This document shows positions 18,300 to 26,835 of a DNA stretch of 43,820 nt, one piece after another; the first letter of the stretch is position 1, and the number at the start of each line of letters is the position of its first letter. Source of the DNA: Aurantimonas aggregata. GTDB lineage: Bacteria; Pseudomonadota; Alphaproteobacteria; Rhizobiales; Rhizobiaceae. The DNA is taken from positions 1-43,820 of the forward strand of contig NZ_JAAAMJ010000024.1 of NCBI RefSeq assembly GCF_010500835.1, read 5' to 3'. The notes beneath the pieces were generated by a model, which saw only the letters and a program-made list of their open reading frames with translations, was not told where the DNA came from and ran no database searches. Both the position numbers and the translations under genes were made by a program.

Positions 18300-19442
18300 T
18301 CAGCCCGGCAATGGCACCGCGTAGCGCTTCAGGGCGGCGAGATCGGGCGAGACGCCAAGGCCGACCCCCTGCGGCACCAGCATGTCTCCCTCTATCACTG
18401 GCGGAAAGCCGAGGATCAGCTCTTCCCGCAGAGGATTGGGGTTCGCATCGACCTCGAGAAGCCCGCCACCGCCGACGGCGGCGAGCAGGTGCAGCGATCC
18501 GATCAGCCCGATGCCTCCGCCCAGCCAATGCGGGCAATAGACCACGGCGTGGTCTAGGGCATTCCTTGCGATCGGCAGGCAGCCCGAGATGCCGCCCCAC
18601 TTGCCGATGTCCGGCTGCAGATATCGGACGGCGCCACTTTGCGTCATCGCCGCGAATGATGTCGCACCTCTGAGGTTCTCCCCGTTCGCGAGCGGGACGC
18701 CGCAGTCGGCGGCGATCGATCGCCATACGTTGATGGGCGTATCGGCTCGGACCGGCTCCTCCAGCCATCTCGGCTGAAGCGGTTCAAACAGCTGTGCCAT
18801 GTGTATGGCGGTCTCGGCATCCCAAGCCTGGTTCGCGTCGACCATAAGATCGGTGTCTCCGCCGAAGGTCTCGCGCATCGCCTCGAGATTGCGGCAGTCG
18901 CGTTCCTCGCCGAATCCGACTTTGATTCTGAACCGACGATGGCCGGCCTCAGCCTTCTCCGCAGCGAGTCGCTCGGGCGCATCGGCATTGAGTCCACTCG
19001 CATAGGCTTTGACTTGCGTGACATCCGGCCCGGCGAGGAACCGATGCAATGGCTTGTCGTCCCGTCGCGCGAGCATGTCCCAGATGGCGATGTCGATGCC
19101 GGCGATCGCCTGCGCCAGCGGACCCGGTTCTCCGCTCTGGATGGCAAGAACCGCCGTGGCGTCACTGAGGAAAGCGAATGCAGCGTTGGGATCGTCAAAG
19201 GGGCGCCGCGTCACGAGTGGAGCCAGCACTGAGGTGATCAGTCGCGCCCGATGCTCGGCCCCGACGGCAGGAAAATTGCACCAGACCTCGCCCCAACCCT
19301 CCGCTCCGTCCGTTCCGATGACGCGAACGAACACGGCAGGCCTGTCCCGCATCACGCCGAAGGACGTCACGACCGGAGTCTCGATCGGCACCCGAAAGAC
19401 CAGCGGCACAACATGCGCGATGGAAAAGGCGTGGGAGGACAT
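18300..19442 (-). CDS. Enolase-superfamily (mandelate racemase subgroup) sugar-acid dehydratase
   Basis: The 380-residue protein has the capping domain and barrel of the MR subgroup. Metal ligands are D202 (LMVDANQAW), E228 (WLEEPV) and E255 (NGENLRG). The Asp-His dyad is D278 (LQPDIGKWGG) and H305 (CPHWLGGG). The usual KxK motif reads R172-I-K174, keeping the second lysine. Such enzymes remove water from aldonic acids to give 2-keto-3-deoxy acids, or epimerise acids; the substrate is unknown. It lies 70 bases downstream of the LacI gene and is probably co-transcribed with it, which ties it to the divergent transport and catabolic operon. Confidence 0.85.
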   Translation of the reverse strand: MSSHAFSIAHVVPLVFRVPIETPVVTSFGVMRDRPAVFVRVIGTDGAEGWGEVWCNFPAVGAEHRARLITSVLAPLVTRRPFDDPNAAFAFLSDATAVLAIQSGEPGPLAQAIAGIDIAIWDMLARRDDKPLHRFLAGPDVTQVKAYASGLNADAPERLAAEKAEAGHRRFRIKVGFGEERDCRNLEAMRETFGGDTDLMVDANQAWDAETAIHMAQLFEPLQPRWLEEPVRADTPINVWRSIAADCGVPLANGENLRGATSFAAMTQSGAVRYLQPDIGKWGGISGCLPIARNALDHAVVYCPHWLGGGIGLIGSLHLLAAVGGGGLLEVDANPNPLREELILGFPPVIEGDMLVPQGVGLGVSPDLAALKRYAVPLPG

Positions 19443-19511
19443 CTTAGATCCTTCGTCAGGTTCGGCGTCGGGCTGGGGGACTGAAGGCCCTTCCAGCGCG
19501 CGGGAGAAGAT

Positions 19512-20567
19512 TCATGCCCACTTCGGCGGTGACGACGATTCGCGGACGACCAGGGAGAAATCGATCTCGCGATGCATCATCGCCGGATGCCCAGCGAGCG
19601 TCTGCACCAGATATTCGCCGGCCCTCGTCCAGATCTCGTCGGTAGGCATATGGATGGTCGTCAATGCCGGCTGCAGATGCCGGCTCCATTCGAGATCGTC
19701 GAACCCGACCACCGAGAGGTCCTGCGGCACGGCAAGACCCAGCTTTTGGGCTTCCAGCATGACACCATAGGCGATGACGTCGTTGCCGCAGACGATGGCC
19801 GTCGGGCGCTCGGAGCGCTGCAGCAGCGTCCGGGCCGCCTGCCGGGCTTCGTCGAGCTTGTAGTTCACCTGGATCTGCCATTCGGGCGGAGGCGTCGCGC
19901 CGGCTTCCGCCAGAACCGATATGATGCCGCGCAGACGCGCCTGGGCACGGTCGTTGTTCCGCTGCAGCGCCGCGACGATGCCGATCGATCGGTGTCCGAG
20001 ATCGATGAGATGGCGCACGATGCATCGTCCGGCGGCTTCATTGTCGACGCCGATGCTCGGATAGGGCTTGTCCGGATCGTAGACGCCGACATTGACGAAA
20101 TCGATCTGCTGGGACTGCAGCAAGTCACGCAACGCCTCGTGATGGGCGTCGCCGCGCAGCAGCAGCCCGTCAATCCCCCGGCTGACCAGATTGCGCGCCT
20201 GTGCAAGCTCCACATCGAGATCGTACTCGTTAGTCGCCAGGAGGAGGAGATAGTTCTGACTTGACAGATAGCGCTGGAGGGACTGGAGCCCTTGCGCGAA
20301 CATCGCATTGTCGATGGTCGGGATGATCGCCCCGATCGTGCGGGTTCGCCTGGAGGACAGGGCCCGGGCTGAGGCATCGGGAATGTACCCGACCTCGTCG
20401 ACGATCGCACGGATACGCGTGCCGAGCTCGGCGCTTACGGATTCGGGGCGATTGAGAAACCGGGACACCGTCGCCGTCGACACGCCGGCCTGCTTGGCGA
20501 CGGCTCGAATGCCGATGCCGCGTGCGCGACGGGTGGTCGTGTCGATATCTGAAGTAACCGATTTCAT
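19512..20567 (-). CDS. LacI-family transcriptional regulator
   Basis: I chose ATG 20567 (351 residues) because the helix-turn-helix then begins at about residue 18 (IRAVAKQAGVSTATVSRFLN); the ATG at 20612 would add 15 residues of no family character. The effector domain has TIGAIIPTIDNAMFAQGLQ, GIDGLLLRGDAHH, SIGVDNEAAGRCIVRHLIDL and LSVVGFDDLEWSRHLQPALT. It most likely represses the divergent binding-protein operon through the palindrome at 20709-20722 and is relieved by the transported sugar or a metabolite. The downstream gene on the same strand encodes the dehydratase. Confidence 0.92.
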   Translation of the reverse strand: MKSVTSDIDTTTRRARGIGIRAVAKQAGVSTATVSRFLNRPESVSAELGTRIRAIVDEVGYIPDASARALSSRRTRTIGAIIPTIDNAMFAQGLQSLQRYLSSQNYLLLLATNEYDLDVELAQARNLVSRGIDGLLLRGDAHHEALRDLLQSQQIDFVNVGVYDPDKPYPSIGVDNEAAGRCIVRHLIDLGHRSIGIVAALQRNNDRAQARLRGIISVLAEAGATPPPEWQIQVNYKLDEARQAARTLLQRSERPTAIVCGNDVIAYGVMLEAQKLGLAVPQDLSVVGFDDLEWSRHLQPALTTIHMPTDEIWTRAGEYLVQTLAGHPAMMHREIDFSLVVRESSSPPKWA

Positions 20568-20682
20568 AAGGCGTGCGTAATCCCCAATGTTGATGTCGAA
20601 TAGCCGAACCATCACAGCTGGCGCAACCTAGCTCTATGACGCAGTGCAGCGACGATTTTGCCTCGGTTTATCCTCGTCGAGA

Positions 20683-20722
20683 TTGACGAACGGTTTCCGT
20701 AAGGCGTATGTAACCGGTTACA
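20683..20722 (+). promoter_or_regulatory. Promoter with overlapping LacI-type operator
   Basis: A -35-like TTGACG (20683-20688) is followed after 18 bases by TATGTA (20707-20712). The perfect 14-base palindrome TGTAACCGGTTACA (20709-20722) overlaps the -10 box and has the central CG typical of LacI-family operators. It lies about 60 bases before the binding-protein gene. Repressor binding here would block RNA polymerase directly. Confidence 0.75.
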
Positions 20723-20783
20723 AAAGCGGCCCGGGATCGGGGAGGAATCGATCCGGGAGCCGTCGGTGCAACGGGAGGAAACC

Positions 20784-22088
20784 ATGGCATCACGTGAACG
20801 CAACGCATTGGGCTGCATTCTCGCCGCGCTGACGCTTTCGACCACGGTCGGAGCGGCGTCCGCGCAGACCTTCGACTGGAAGGCTCACGAAGGCGAAACG
20901 ATCACCTTCCTGGCCAACAACAATCCGGTCGCCACGGCGCTCCTCAAGCATCAGGACGAGTTCGAGGAACTGACCGGCATCGACCTGCGGGTCGACAGCT
21001 ATCAGGAACAGCAGATGCGCCAGCGCCTGCTCACGGTCCTCAACGCGCGATCGGACGAAGTCGACGTCTTCATGACGCTCCCGTCGCGTGAAGGCATGCA
21101 ATATTCCGCGGCCGGTTGGTATGCCGACCTGACGCCATTCACGACGGACAGCGTCTCCCCCGACTATGATTTCGACGGATTTGGAACGGCCCTGGTCGAT
21201 GCGGCGAAGTTCGACGGCGTCCTGACCGGCATCCCGCTCAATATCGAGGGGCCGGTCCTCTACTACCGGACGGACATCTTCGAGACCTGTAACGTCCAGC
21301 GGCCCGAGAGCATTGCCGACATCGAGGCGGCCGCGAAGACCATCAAGAAATGCGATTCCTCGATCACGCCTTTCGCCTCGCGCGGCCTGAAGCCGGCTGT
21401 CCCCTACACCTTCTCCAATTTCCTGCACAATATGGGCGGGCAATACATGAGGGACGGCAAGTCCAACCTCTGCTCGGCAGAGGGCAAGGCGGCGCTGGAG
21501 ACCTATGCGAACCTTCTGAAGGACTACGGCCCTCCAGGCGCGGTCAACTACTCCTTCTACCAGCTGACGTCGCTCTATCGTGCCGGTCGGTCGGCGATGA
21601 GCTTCCAGTCGTCGAACGAGTTTCCCTCGGTGATGGAGGGTGGCGAACGCCTCGAGGACACGGCCATCATGCCCCTGCCGAAGGGCGACGGCGGATCGGT
21701 CCCGACCACCATAGGCTGGGCCATTACGATCTCGGCCTTCTCGGGCAATCAGGATGCAGCCTGGTATTTCGTGCAATGGGCGACGAGCCCTGAAATGCAG
21801 GCGAAGCTCGCCCTCGAAGGGATTGCGCCGCCGCGCCAGTCGGTTTCGCAGGACCCGGCCTACAAGGCCTGGCTCGAAGATCAGCCGCTTCGCAAGCAGT
21901 GGCAAGAGACGCTCGATGAACTCGCACAGACCGGCAGCTCGGAAGTCGGCTTCCCGATCATCCAGAACCCCGAATCGCGCGAATATATCGGGCAGGCGGT
22001 CAACCAGATCCTGCTTGGCGAGGCCGATGTGGACACCGCTTGCGCGGCTGCCGACGAGGCGCTCGATGCCTTGATCGCGCGGGAATGA
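20784..22088 (+). CDS. ABC transporter sugar-binding protein (family 1)
   Basis: The ATG at 20784 follows GGGAGGAAACC and gives 434 residues, with a signal peptide cleaved near ASA-QTFDW. The rest is a family 1 extracellular solute-binding protein: ITFLANNNPVATALLKHQDE, FEELTGIDLRVDSYQEQQM, VDVFMTLPSREGMQYSAAGW, GIPLNIEGPVLYYRTDIFE, and PTTIGWAITISAF near the C-terminus. It captures the substrate in the periplasm for the two permeases and ATPase encoded downstream. It is the first gene of the catabolic operon, and strong hairpins follow it, a common way to keep binding protein mRNA abundant. The ligand cannot be read from sequence. Confidence 0.92.
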   Translation: MASRERNALGCILAALTLSTTVGAASAQTFDWKAHEGETITFLANNNPVATALLKHQDEFEELTGIDLRVDSYQEQQMRQRLLTVLNARSDEVDVFMTLPSREGMQYSAAGWYADLTPFTTDSVSPDYDFDGFGTALVDAAKFDGVLTGIPLNIEGPVLYYRTDIFETCNVQRPESIADIEAAAKTIKKCDSSITPFASRGLKPAVPYTFSNFLHNMGGQYMRDGKSNLCSAEGKAALETYANLLKDYGPPGAVNYSFYQLTSLYRAGRSAMSFQSSNEFPSVMEGGERLEDTAIMPLPKGDGGSVPTTIGWAITISAFSGNQDAAWYFVQWATSPEMQAKLALEGIAPPRQSVSQDPAYKAWLEDQPLRKQWQETLDELAQTGSSEVGFPIIQNPESREYIGQAVNQILLGEADVDTACAAADEALDALIARE

Positions 22089-22103
22089 TTTCCACTCCCC
22101 ATC

Positions 22104-22177
22104 GACCCTCGTGATCGGCGGCACGAAGCAAGCCGATCACGAGGGTCCTCGCGTGCCTCGCCTCGGGCGAGGCACGC
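22104..22177 (+). terminator. Two strong tandem stem-loops after the binding-protein gene
   Basis: Stem 1 pairs GACCCTCGTGATCGGC (22104-22119) perfectly with 22132-22147. Stem 2 pairs GCGTGCCTCGCC (22151-22162) perfectly with 22166-22177 around a three-base loop. No T-run follows either, so they more likely protect the upstream mRNA and attenuate downstream expression than fully terminate it. Confidence 0.7.
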
Positions 22178-22205
22178 CTCTCGATGAACATGCGAGCCGT
22201 CCGCC

Positions 22206-22931
22206 ATGAACAAGTTCGCCCTTGCACCCGGATTCCGGGCCGCCGTGATCGGTGGTGCCGGCGGCATCGGTCTTGCGATCCTGCGCCAGCTCGATGACCT
22301 CGGTGCGGAACTCCACGCAACCGGGATCGGCACGGCTGAACTCGCCGACTGCGACGCACCGCAGGGCACCCGGCTCTCCGTCCTCGACATCACTGACCAG
22401 AGCGCTGTCGACGCCTATGCGAACGACGTCGGTCCGGTCGACCTCCTGGTAAATTGCGCAGGCATCCTGAAGCGGGACGAGGAATACACGATCGACATCT
22501 TCCGCGAGGTAATCGAGGTCAATCTCATCGGCACCATGGCGACCTGTCTTGCCTTCCGCCAGGGGCTTTCGACCCGCAAGGGCTCCATCGTCAACATCGC
22601 GTCGATGAACGCCTTCGCCGGCCTGCCCCGTCTTCCGGGATACTGCGCCTCGAAGGGCGGCGTCGTCATGCTGACGCGGTCGCTGGCGCTCGCCTGGGCG
22701 GCCGAAGGCATCCGCGTCAACGCCGTCGCGCCCGGCTTCATCGAGACGAACATCAACGCCGAGGGCCGCAAGGACGCGGCCCACTACCAGAAGATCGCCG
22801 AACGGACCGCTTTCAAGCGTTGGGGCCAACCTGACGAGATCGCCGGCACGGTCGCCTACCTCGCAATGCCCGCCGCGTCATACGTGACCGGCGCGGTCTA
22901 CGCCGTCGATGGCGGCTTTCTGGCGGGATAA
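22206..22931 (+). CDS. Short-chain dehydrogenase/reductase
   Basis: This 241-residue classical SDR has the dinucleotide motif GGAGGIG (16-22), NCAG (83-86), structural N106, the catalytic S133-Y146-K150 (IASMN, YCASK) and PGFIETN after the active site. It should oxidise a sugar, polyol or sugar-acid hydroxyl with NAD(P) or carry out the reverse reaction. It lies within an ABC transporter operon, between the binding protein and the first permease, so its substrate is probably the transported compound or its first intermediate. Family is certain; substrate is unknown. Confidence 0.9.
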   Translation: MNKFALAPGFRAAVIGGAGGIGLAILRQLDDLGAELHATGIGTAELADCDAPQGTRLSVLDITDQSAVDAYANDVGPVDLLVNCAGILKRDEEYTIDIFREVIEVNLIGTMATCLAFRQGLSTRKGSIVNIASMNAFAGLPRLPGYCASKGGVVMLTRSLALAWAAEGIRVNAVAPGFIETNINAEGRKDAAHYQKIAERTAFKRWGQPDEIAGTVAYLAMPAASYVTGAVYAVDGGFLAG

Positions 22932-22938
22932 GACAACG

Positions 22939-23799
22939 ATGCAAACTGCCAAGGGCCAACTTGCAGCGCTCGGTGCGCCGGCCGTCCTCTTCACCGTAGC
23001 GATGATCGCCTTCCCAGTCGTCTACACCCTGTATCTCAGCATGGAGGCCTTCAGCGCCACCGGCACGACGCGGTTCGTCGGCGCCGAAAACTACACGCGC
23101 ATGATGAGCGACGAGAATTTCTGGGATGGCCTCGTCATCACCTTCTACCTCTACGCCCTGTCGCTGACGCTGCAGCTGATCTTCGGCACCGGTCTGGCGC
23201 TGCTGCTCTTTCGTGCCAAACGGCTGCCGGGTGTCGTGAGATCGCTCTTCATCTCGCCCTTCATGATGCCGCCGGTCGTTGCCGGAATGATGTGGCTCGT
23301 CATTCTGGACCCCTCGCTCGGAGCTGCGAACTACATCCTCACCTCCTTCGGGTTGCCGCCGTCCGAATGGCTCGCGTCGCCGCAATGGGTCGTGCCGACG
23401 CTGGCGCTGATCGATACCTGGCAGTGGAGCCCCTATGTCGCGCTGATCGTGCTGGGTGGCCTGCAATCGCTGCCGCCCTCCGTCTACGAAGCTGCCGAAA
23501 TCGACGGCGCCTCGGGCTGGAAGCGCTTCTGGCGCATCACCCTGCCGCTGCTGCTTCCGACGCTGGTCACGGCCATGGTGCTGCGCTCGGTCGATCTCCT
23601 GCGGTTCTTCGACCTGATCTACATCACCACTCAGGGCGGTCCGGCCAATGCCTCGCTCACCCTCAACATTTACGGCTTCCGCACCGGTTTCGAGTTCTTC
23701 CAGCTTGGCTATGCCAGCGCACTGATGGTGACCCTGTCCGTCATCGTGCTCGGCGTCACGCTCGTCCTCAACCGTCTGCGCCACGCCGTTGCCTGGTAA
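22939..23799 (+). CDS. ABC sugar transporter permease (MalF type)
   Basis: From ATG 22939 (7 bases after the SDR stop) the 286-residue protein has six predicted transmembrane helices and the EAA loop YEAAEIDGASGWKRFWRITL that contacts the ATPase. The conserved segment LRFFDLIYITTQGGPANAS near the C-terminus is typical of MalF/UgpA permeases. It pairs with the permease encoded 5 bases downstream. Confidence 0.93.
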   Translation: MQTAKGQLAALGAPAVLFTVAMIAFPVVYTLYLSMEAFSATGTTRFVGAENYTRMMSDENFWDGLVITFYLYALSLTLQLIFGTGLALLLFRAKRLPGVVRSLFISPFMMPPVVAGMMWLVILDPSLGAANYILTSFGLPPSEWLASPQWVVPTLALIDTWQWSPYVALIVLGGLQSLPPSVYEAAEIDGASGWKRFWRITLPLLLPTLVTAMVLRSVDLLRFFDLIYITTQGGPANASLTLNIYGFRTGFEFFQLGYASALMVTLSVIVLGVTLVLNRLRHAVAW

Positions 23800-23803
23800 C
23801 GCC

Positions 23804-24637
23804 ATGTCATCGCTCGCCAACCGCCCTTCCGACCGGTTCGTCACCATCATCAACGTCGTCCTGCTGGTCGCAGCCGGCATCGCCGTCCTCGCACCGGTCG
23901 CATGGATGGTGCTGTCGTCCTTCAAGCAGAGCTTCGAGGTCACGGCCTACCCGCCGACGATTGTCTTCGAACCGACCCTGGACAACTACCGCTCGCTCTC
24001 CGAGACGACGCCCTTCATTCAGTTCGGGTTGAACTCGCTGATCGTGACGATCGGATCCACCGCGCTCGGCTTGCTTCTGGGTGCGCCGGCCGCTTTCGCG
24101 GTTTCCTGGACGCGGATCACCTGGCCGGCGATCGTCACGCTGCTGGCGCGCATGGCACCGGGCACGTTGTTCCTGCTGCCCTGGTACGTGATGTTCCGGC
24201 AGGTCGACATGATCGGGACCTATAGCGTTCTGATCCTGACCCATGCCGTGATCACCATGCCGATCGTCATCTGGGTCCTGCTTCCGTTTTTCGATAACAT
24301 TCCAAGAAGCGTCTTGGAAGCAGCCCAAGTCGACGGATGCACGCCGGTCCGCATCTTCTGGCGCATCGCATTGCCGCTGGTCGTCCCCGGACTTGCGGTC
24401 TCGTCGATTCTCGCCTTCGTGTTCTCCTGGAATTACTTCCTCTTCGCGCTCGTCCTGTCGAATTCCGAAACCAAGACGCTGATCGCCGCTTCCTTCAATT
24501 TCATCGGCGAGGGCTCGACCAACTGGGGCGGGCTGATGGCGGCCGCGACCCTGATCGCCCTGCCCCCGCTCGCCCTCGCCCTCGTCGTCCAGCGCTGGCT
24601 GATTTCGGGCCTGACGCTCGGCGCTGTGAAAGGCTGA
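23804..24637 (+). CDS. ABC sugar transporter permease (MalG type)
   Basis: The start at 23804 gives 277 residues; in-frame sequence upstream overlaps the previous gene. Six helices are predicted, with the N-terminal VAWMVLSSFKQSFEVTAYPP typical of MalG/UgpE proteins and the EAA loop LEAAQVDGCTPVRIFWRIAL. It forms the channel with the preceding permease and is energised by the ATPase encoded at 25645. Confidence 0.93.
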   Translation: MSSLANRPSDRFVTIINVVLLVAAGIAVLAPVAWMVLSSFKQSFEVTAYPPTIVFEPTLDNYRSLSETTPFIQFGLNSLIVTIGSTALGLLLGAPAAFAVSWTRITWPAIVTLLARMAPGTLFLLPWYVMFRQVDMIGTYSVLILTHAVITMPIVIWVLLPFFDNIPRSVLEAAQVDGCTPVRIFWRIALPLVVPGLAVSSILAFVFSWNYFLFALVLSNSETKTLIAASFNFIGEGSTNWGGLMAAATLIALPPLALALVVQRWLISGLTLGAVKG

Positions 24638-24640
24638 ACC

Positions 24641-25645
24641 ATGATGTCGACCAAGGATCAAATGCGAGCCGCCGATTTCCAGGGCAGCGACGTGATCACC
24701 ATCACATCCACGACAAAGCCCGTGCCCGGCCCCGGTGAAGTGCTGCTGCGCGTTTTGCGCACGGCCCTTTGCGGCTCGGACTTCAAGCTCTGGCACAAGG
24801 GCGCGGAGTTCATCGCCGGACACGAGATCTTCGGACGTGTCGAACAGCCGGGCCATGCCATGGATGGCAGGCGCTGTGCCGTCTACATCCCGTTGCATTG
24901 CGGTCGCTGCGAAGCCTGCCGAGCCGGCAACACCCAGATGTGCATCGAGGTCTCGTCGCTGATCGGCTGGAACCGCGACGGTGGCTATTGCGAATTCGTC
25001 TGCGTCCCGGACAACTGCCTTCTCCCGGTTCCGGACGACATCGACGACGATCTCGGCCCTCTCCTCCTCGATACGATCGGAACCTCGGCCCACGCCGTGC
25101 GTGAGGCGGAGCGCTTCCTGCCGCGCGAGGCCGACCGCAGCGTCCTCGTCACCGGCGCAGGCCCTGTCGGGCTCGGCGTCGTCCTCGCATTGAAGGCGCT
25201 CGGCTACGAGGATGTCTTCGTTTCGGATCCGAACGAGGCACGGCTTGCCATAGCGCAGGATTTCGGCGCGAAGCGCTATGCCGTGGGCAGCAAGGACAAG
25301 CGCTTTTCCCTGATCGTCGAATGCTCGGGCGCCCATCCTGCCCGCAATCTAGCGATCGAACTCGTCCTGCCGAAGGGAGTGATGGTCCTCGTCGGCGAGA
25401 ATGCCGCGCCCTGGACGATCACCGAAGACAAGATCTTCAGACGAAAGGATTTCGCGATGCTGCGGACCTTCTATTTCCCGAAGTCCGACTTCGAACCCAA
25501 TATCGAGCTTCTGCGGGCGAACAAGGAGCGATACCGGCGCCTCGTCGACGACGCCTTCGGGCTCGACGCATTGCCGGAGAAATTTGCCCGCTTTGCCGCA
25601 GGCGAGACGATCAAGCCCGTCCTGGCTTTCGCGGAGGCACGCTGA
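24641..25645 (+). CDS. Zinc-dependent medium-chain alcohol/polyol dehydrogenase
   Basis: The 334-residue MDR enzyme starts 3 bases after the permease stop. Catalytic zinc ligands are C44 (ALCGSDFK) and H61-E62 (AGHEIFG). The structural zinc site is C87, C90, C93 and C101 (CGRCEACRAGNTQMC). The nucleotide-binding motif is GAGPVG at 172-177. It belongs to the sorbitol/threonine dehydrogenase-like group and probably interconverts a hydroxyl and a ketone on the transported sugar or polyol. Its stop overlaps the ATPase start by one base. Together with the SDR it gives the operon two NAD(P)-linked sugar dehydrogenases. Confidence 0.88.
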   Translation: MMSTKDQMRAADFQGSDVITITSTTKPVPGPGEVLLRVLRTALCGSDFKLWHKGAEFIAGHEIFGRVEQPGHAMDGRRCAVYIPLHCGRCEACRAGNTQMCIEVSSLIGWNRDGGYCEFVCVPDNCLLPVPDDIDDDLGPLLLDTIGTSAHAVREAERFLPREADRSVLVTGAGPVGLGVVLALKALGYEDVFVSDPNEARLAIAQDFGAKRYAVGSKDKRFSLIVECSGAHPARNLAIELVLPKGVMVLVGENAAPWTITEDKIFRRKDFAMLRTFYFPKSDFEPNIELLRANKERYRRLVDDAFGLDALPEKFARFAAGETIKPVLAFAEAR

Positions 25646-26715
25646 TGGCCTTGATCCGCATGCAGCAACTCGTCAAGAAATATGGCGACCTGACCGTCAT
25701 CCCCGGTCTCGACCTGGACATCGCCGACCATGAATTCGTCGTGCTCGTGGGCCCATCCGGATGCGGCAAGTCCACGCTCCTGCGCGTGCTTGCCGGCCTG
25801 GAACCCATCGACGGCGGCGAGCTTTATATCGGCGACCGCAAGGTCAATGATGTTCCCGCCGCACAGCGCGACATCGCGATGGTCTTCCAGGACTACGCCC
25901 TCTATCCGCACATGACCGTCCGCCAGAACATGGCTTTCGCGCTCGAAATGCGCGGCATGGGACGCAGCGAAATCGCAACGCGTGTCGAGCATGCCGCAAG
26001 GCTTCTCGACATCGGCCCCTATCTGGATCGCCGGCCGAAAGCGCTTTCGGGAGGACAGCGCCAGCGTGTCGCCATGGGACGGGCAATCGTCCGCGATCCT
26101 CAGGTGTTCCTGTTCGACGAACCCCTGTCCAATCTCGACGCCAAGCTGCGTGCGCAGGTCCGCACCGAGATCAAGGCGCTCTCCCAGACGCTCCGCACGA
26201 CCATGGTGTTCGTCACCCACGACCAGATCGAGGCCATGACCATGGCCGACAGGATCGTCATCATGAAGTCCGGCGTGATCCAGCAGGTCGGAACACCGGA
26301 GGAAGTCTACGAGACGCCCGCCAACCAGTTCGTCGCGAGCTTCATCGGTTCGCCCTCGATGAACTTCATGCCGGTCACCCGCGACGGCGAGCAGCTGGTG
26401 CTTGCCGATGGAAAGCATCTTGCCGACACGGCCGATCTAGCCCGGCGGATGCCCGCCAATGGCAGTGCGGTCCTAGGCGTGAGGCCGGAGCATTTCCTCG
26501 TTGTTCCGGAGGCGAGTGCCGCGATCTCGGCACGGATCGATCTCGTCGAGCCGCTCGGCTCGGACACGCTTATTCACCTCAAGATCGCTGGAACCGACGC
26601 CATAGCCCGCGTCGAACCCGATCTTCGGCCGCGCCCCGGTGATGTCGTCTCGCTGGCTCCGGTTCCCGGCAAGACGCATCTCTTCGAGGCAAGTTCAGGT
26701 GCGGTCATCCTCTGA
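25645..26715 (+). CDS. ABC sugar transporter ATPase (MalK/UgpC type)
   Basis: The 356-residue protein has Walker A GPSGCGKS (36-43), Q-loop VFQDYALYPHM, signature LSGGQ (134-138), Walker B FLFDEP (155-160) and switch H in FVTHDQ. A C-terminal OB-type regulatory domain (GVRPEH) is typical of the MalK group. It energises import through the two permeases. Its ATG overlaps the dehydrogenase stop. A 120-base gap without a gene separates it from the aldehyde dehydrogenase. Confidence 0.95.
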   Translation: MALIRMQQLVKKYGDLTVIPGLDLDIADHEFVVLVGPSGCGKSTLLRVLAGLEPIDGGELYIGDRKVNDVPAAQRDIAMVFQDYALYPHMTVRQNMAFALEMRGMGRSEIATRVEHAARLLDIGPYLDRRPKALSGGQRQRVAMGRAIVRDPQVFLFDEPLSNLDAKLRAQVRTEIKALSQTLRTTMVFVTHDQIEAMTMADRIVIMKSGVIQQVGTPEEVYETPANQFVASFIGSPSMNFMPVTRDGEQLVLADGKHLADTADLARRMPANGSAVLGVRPEHFLVVPEASAAISARIDLVEPLGSDTLIHLKIAGTDAIARVEPDLRPRPGDVVSLAPVPGKTHLFEASSGAVIL

Positions 26716-26835
26716 TTTCGGGACGGCTGCCACCGGCATTTCCCGTCCGAGACCGACGACGGACTGCAATGCCGACACCCAAACCAGACGACAGGGCCGC
26801 ACGGTTCGACCAAATCCCAAGGAGGTACAGCCACA

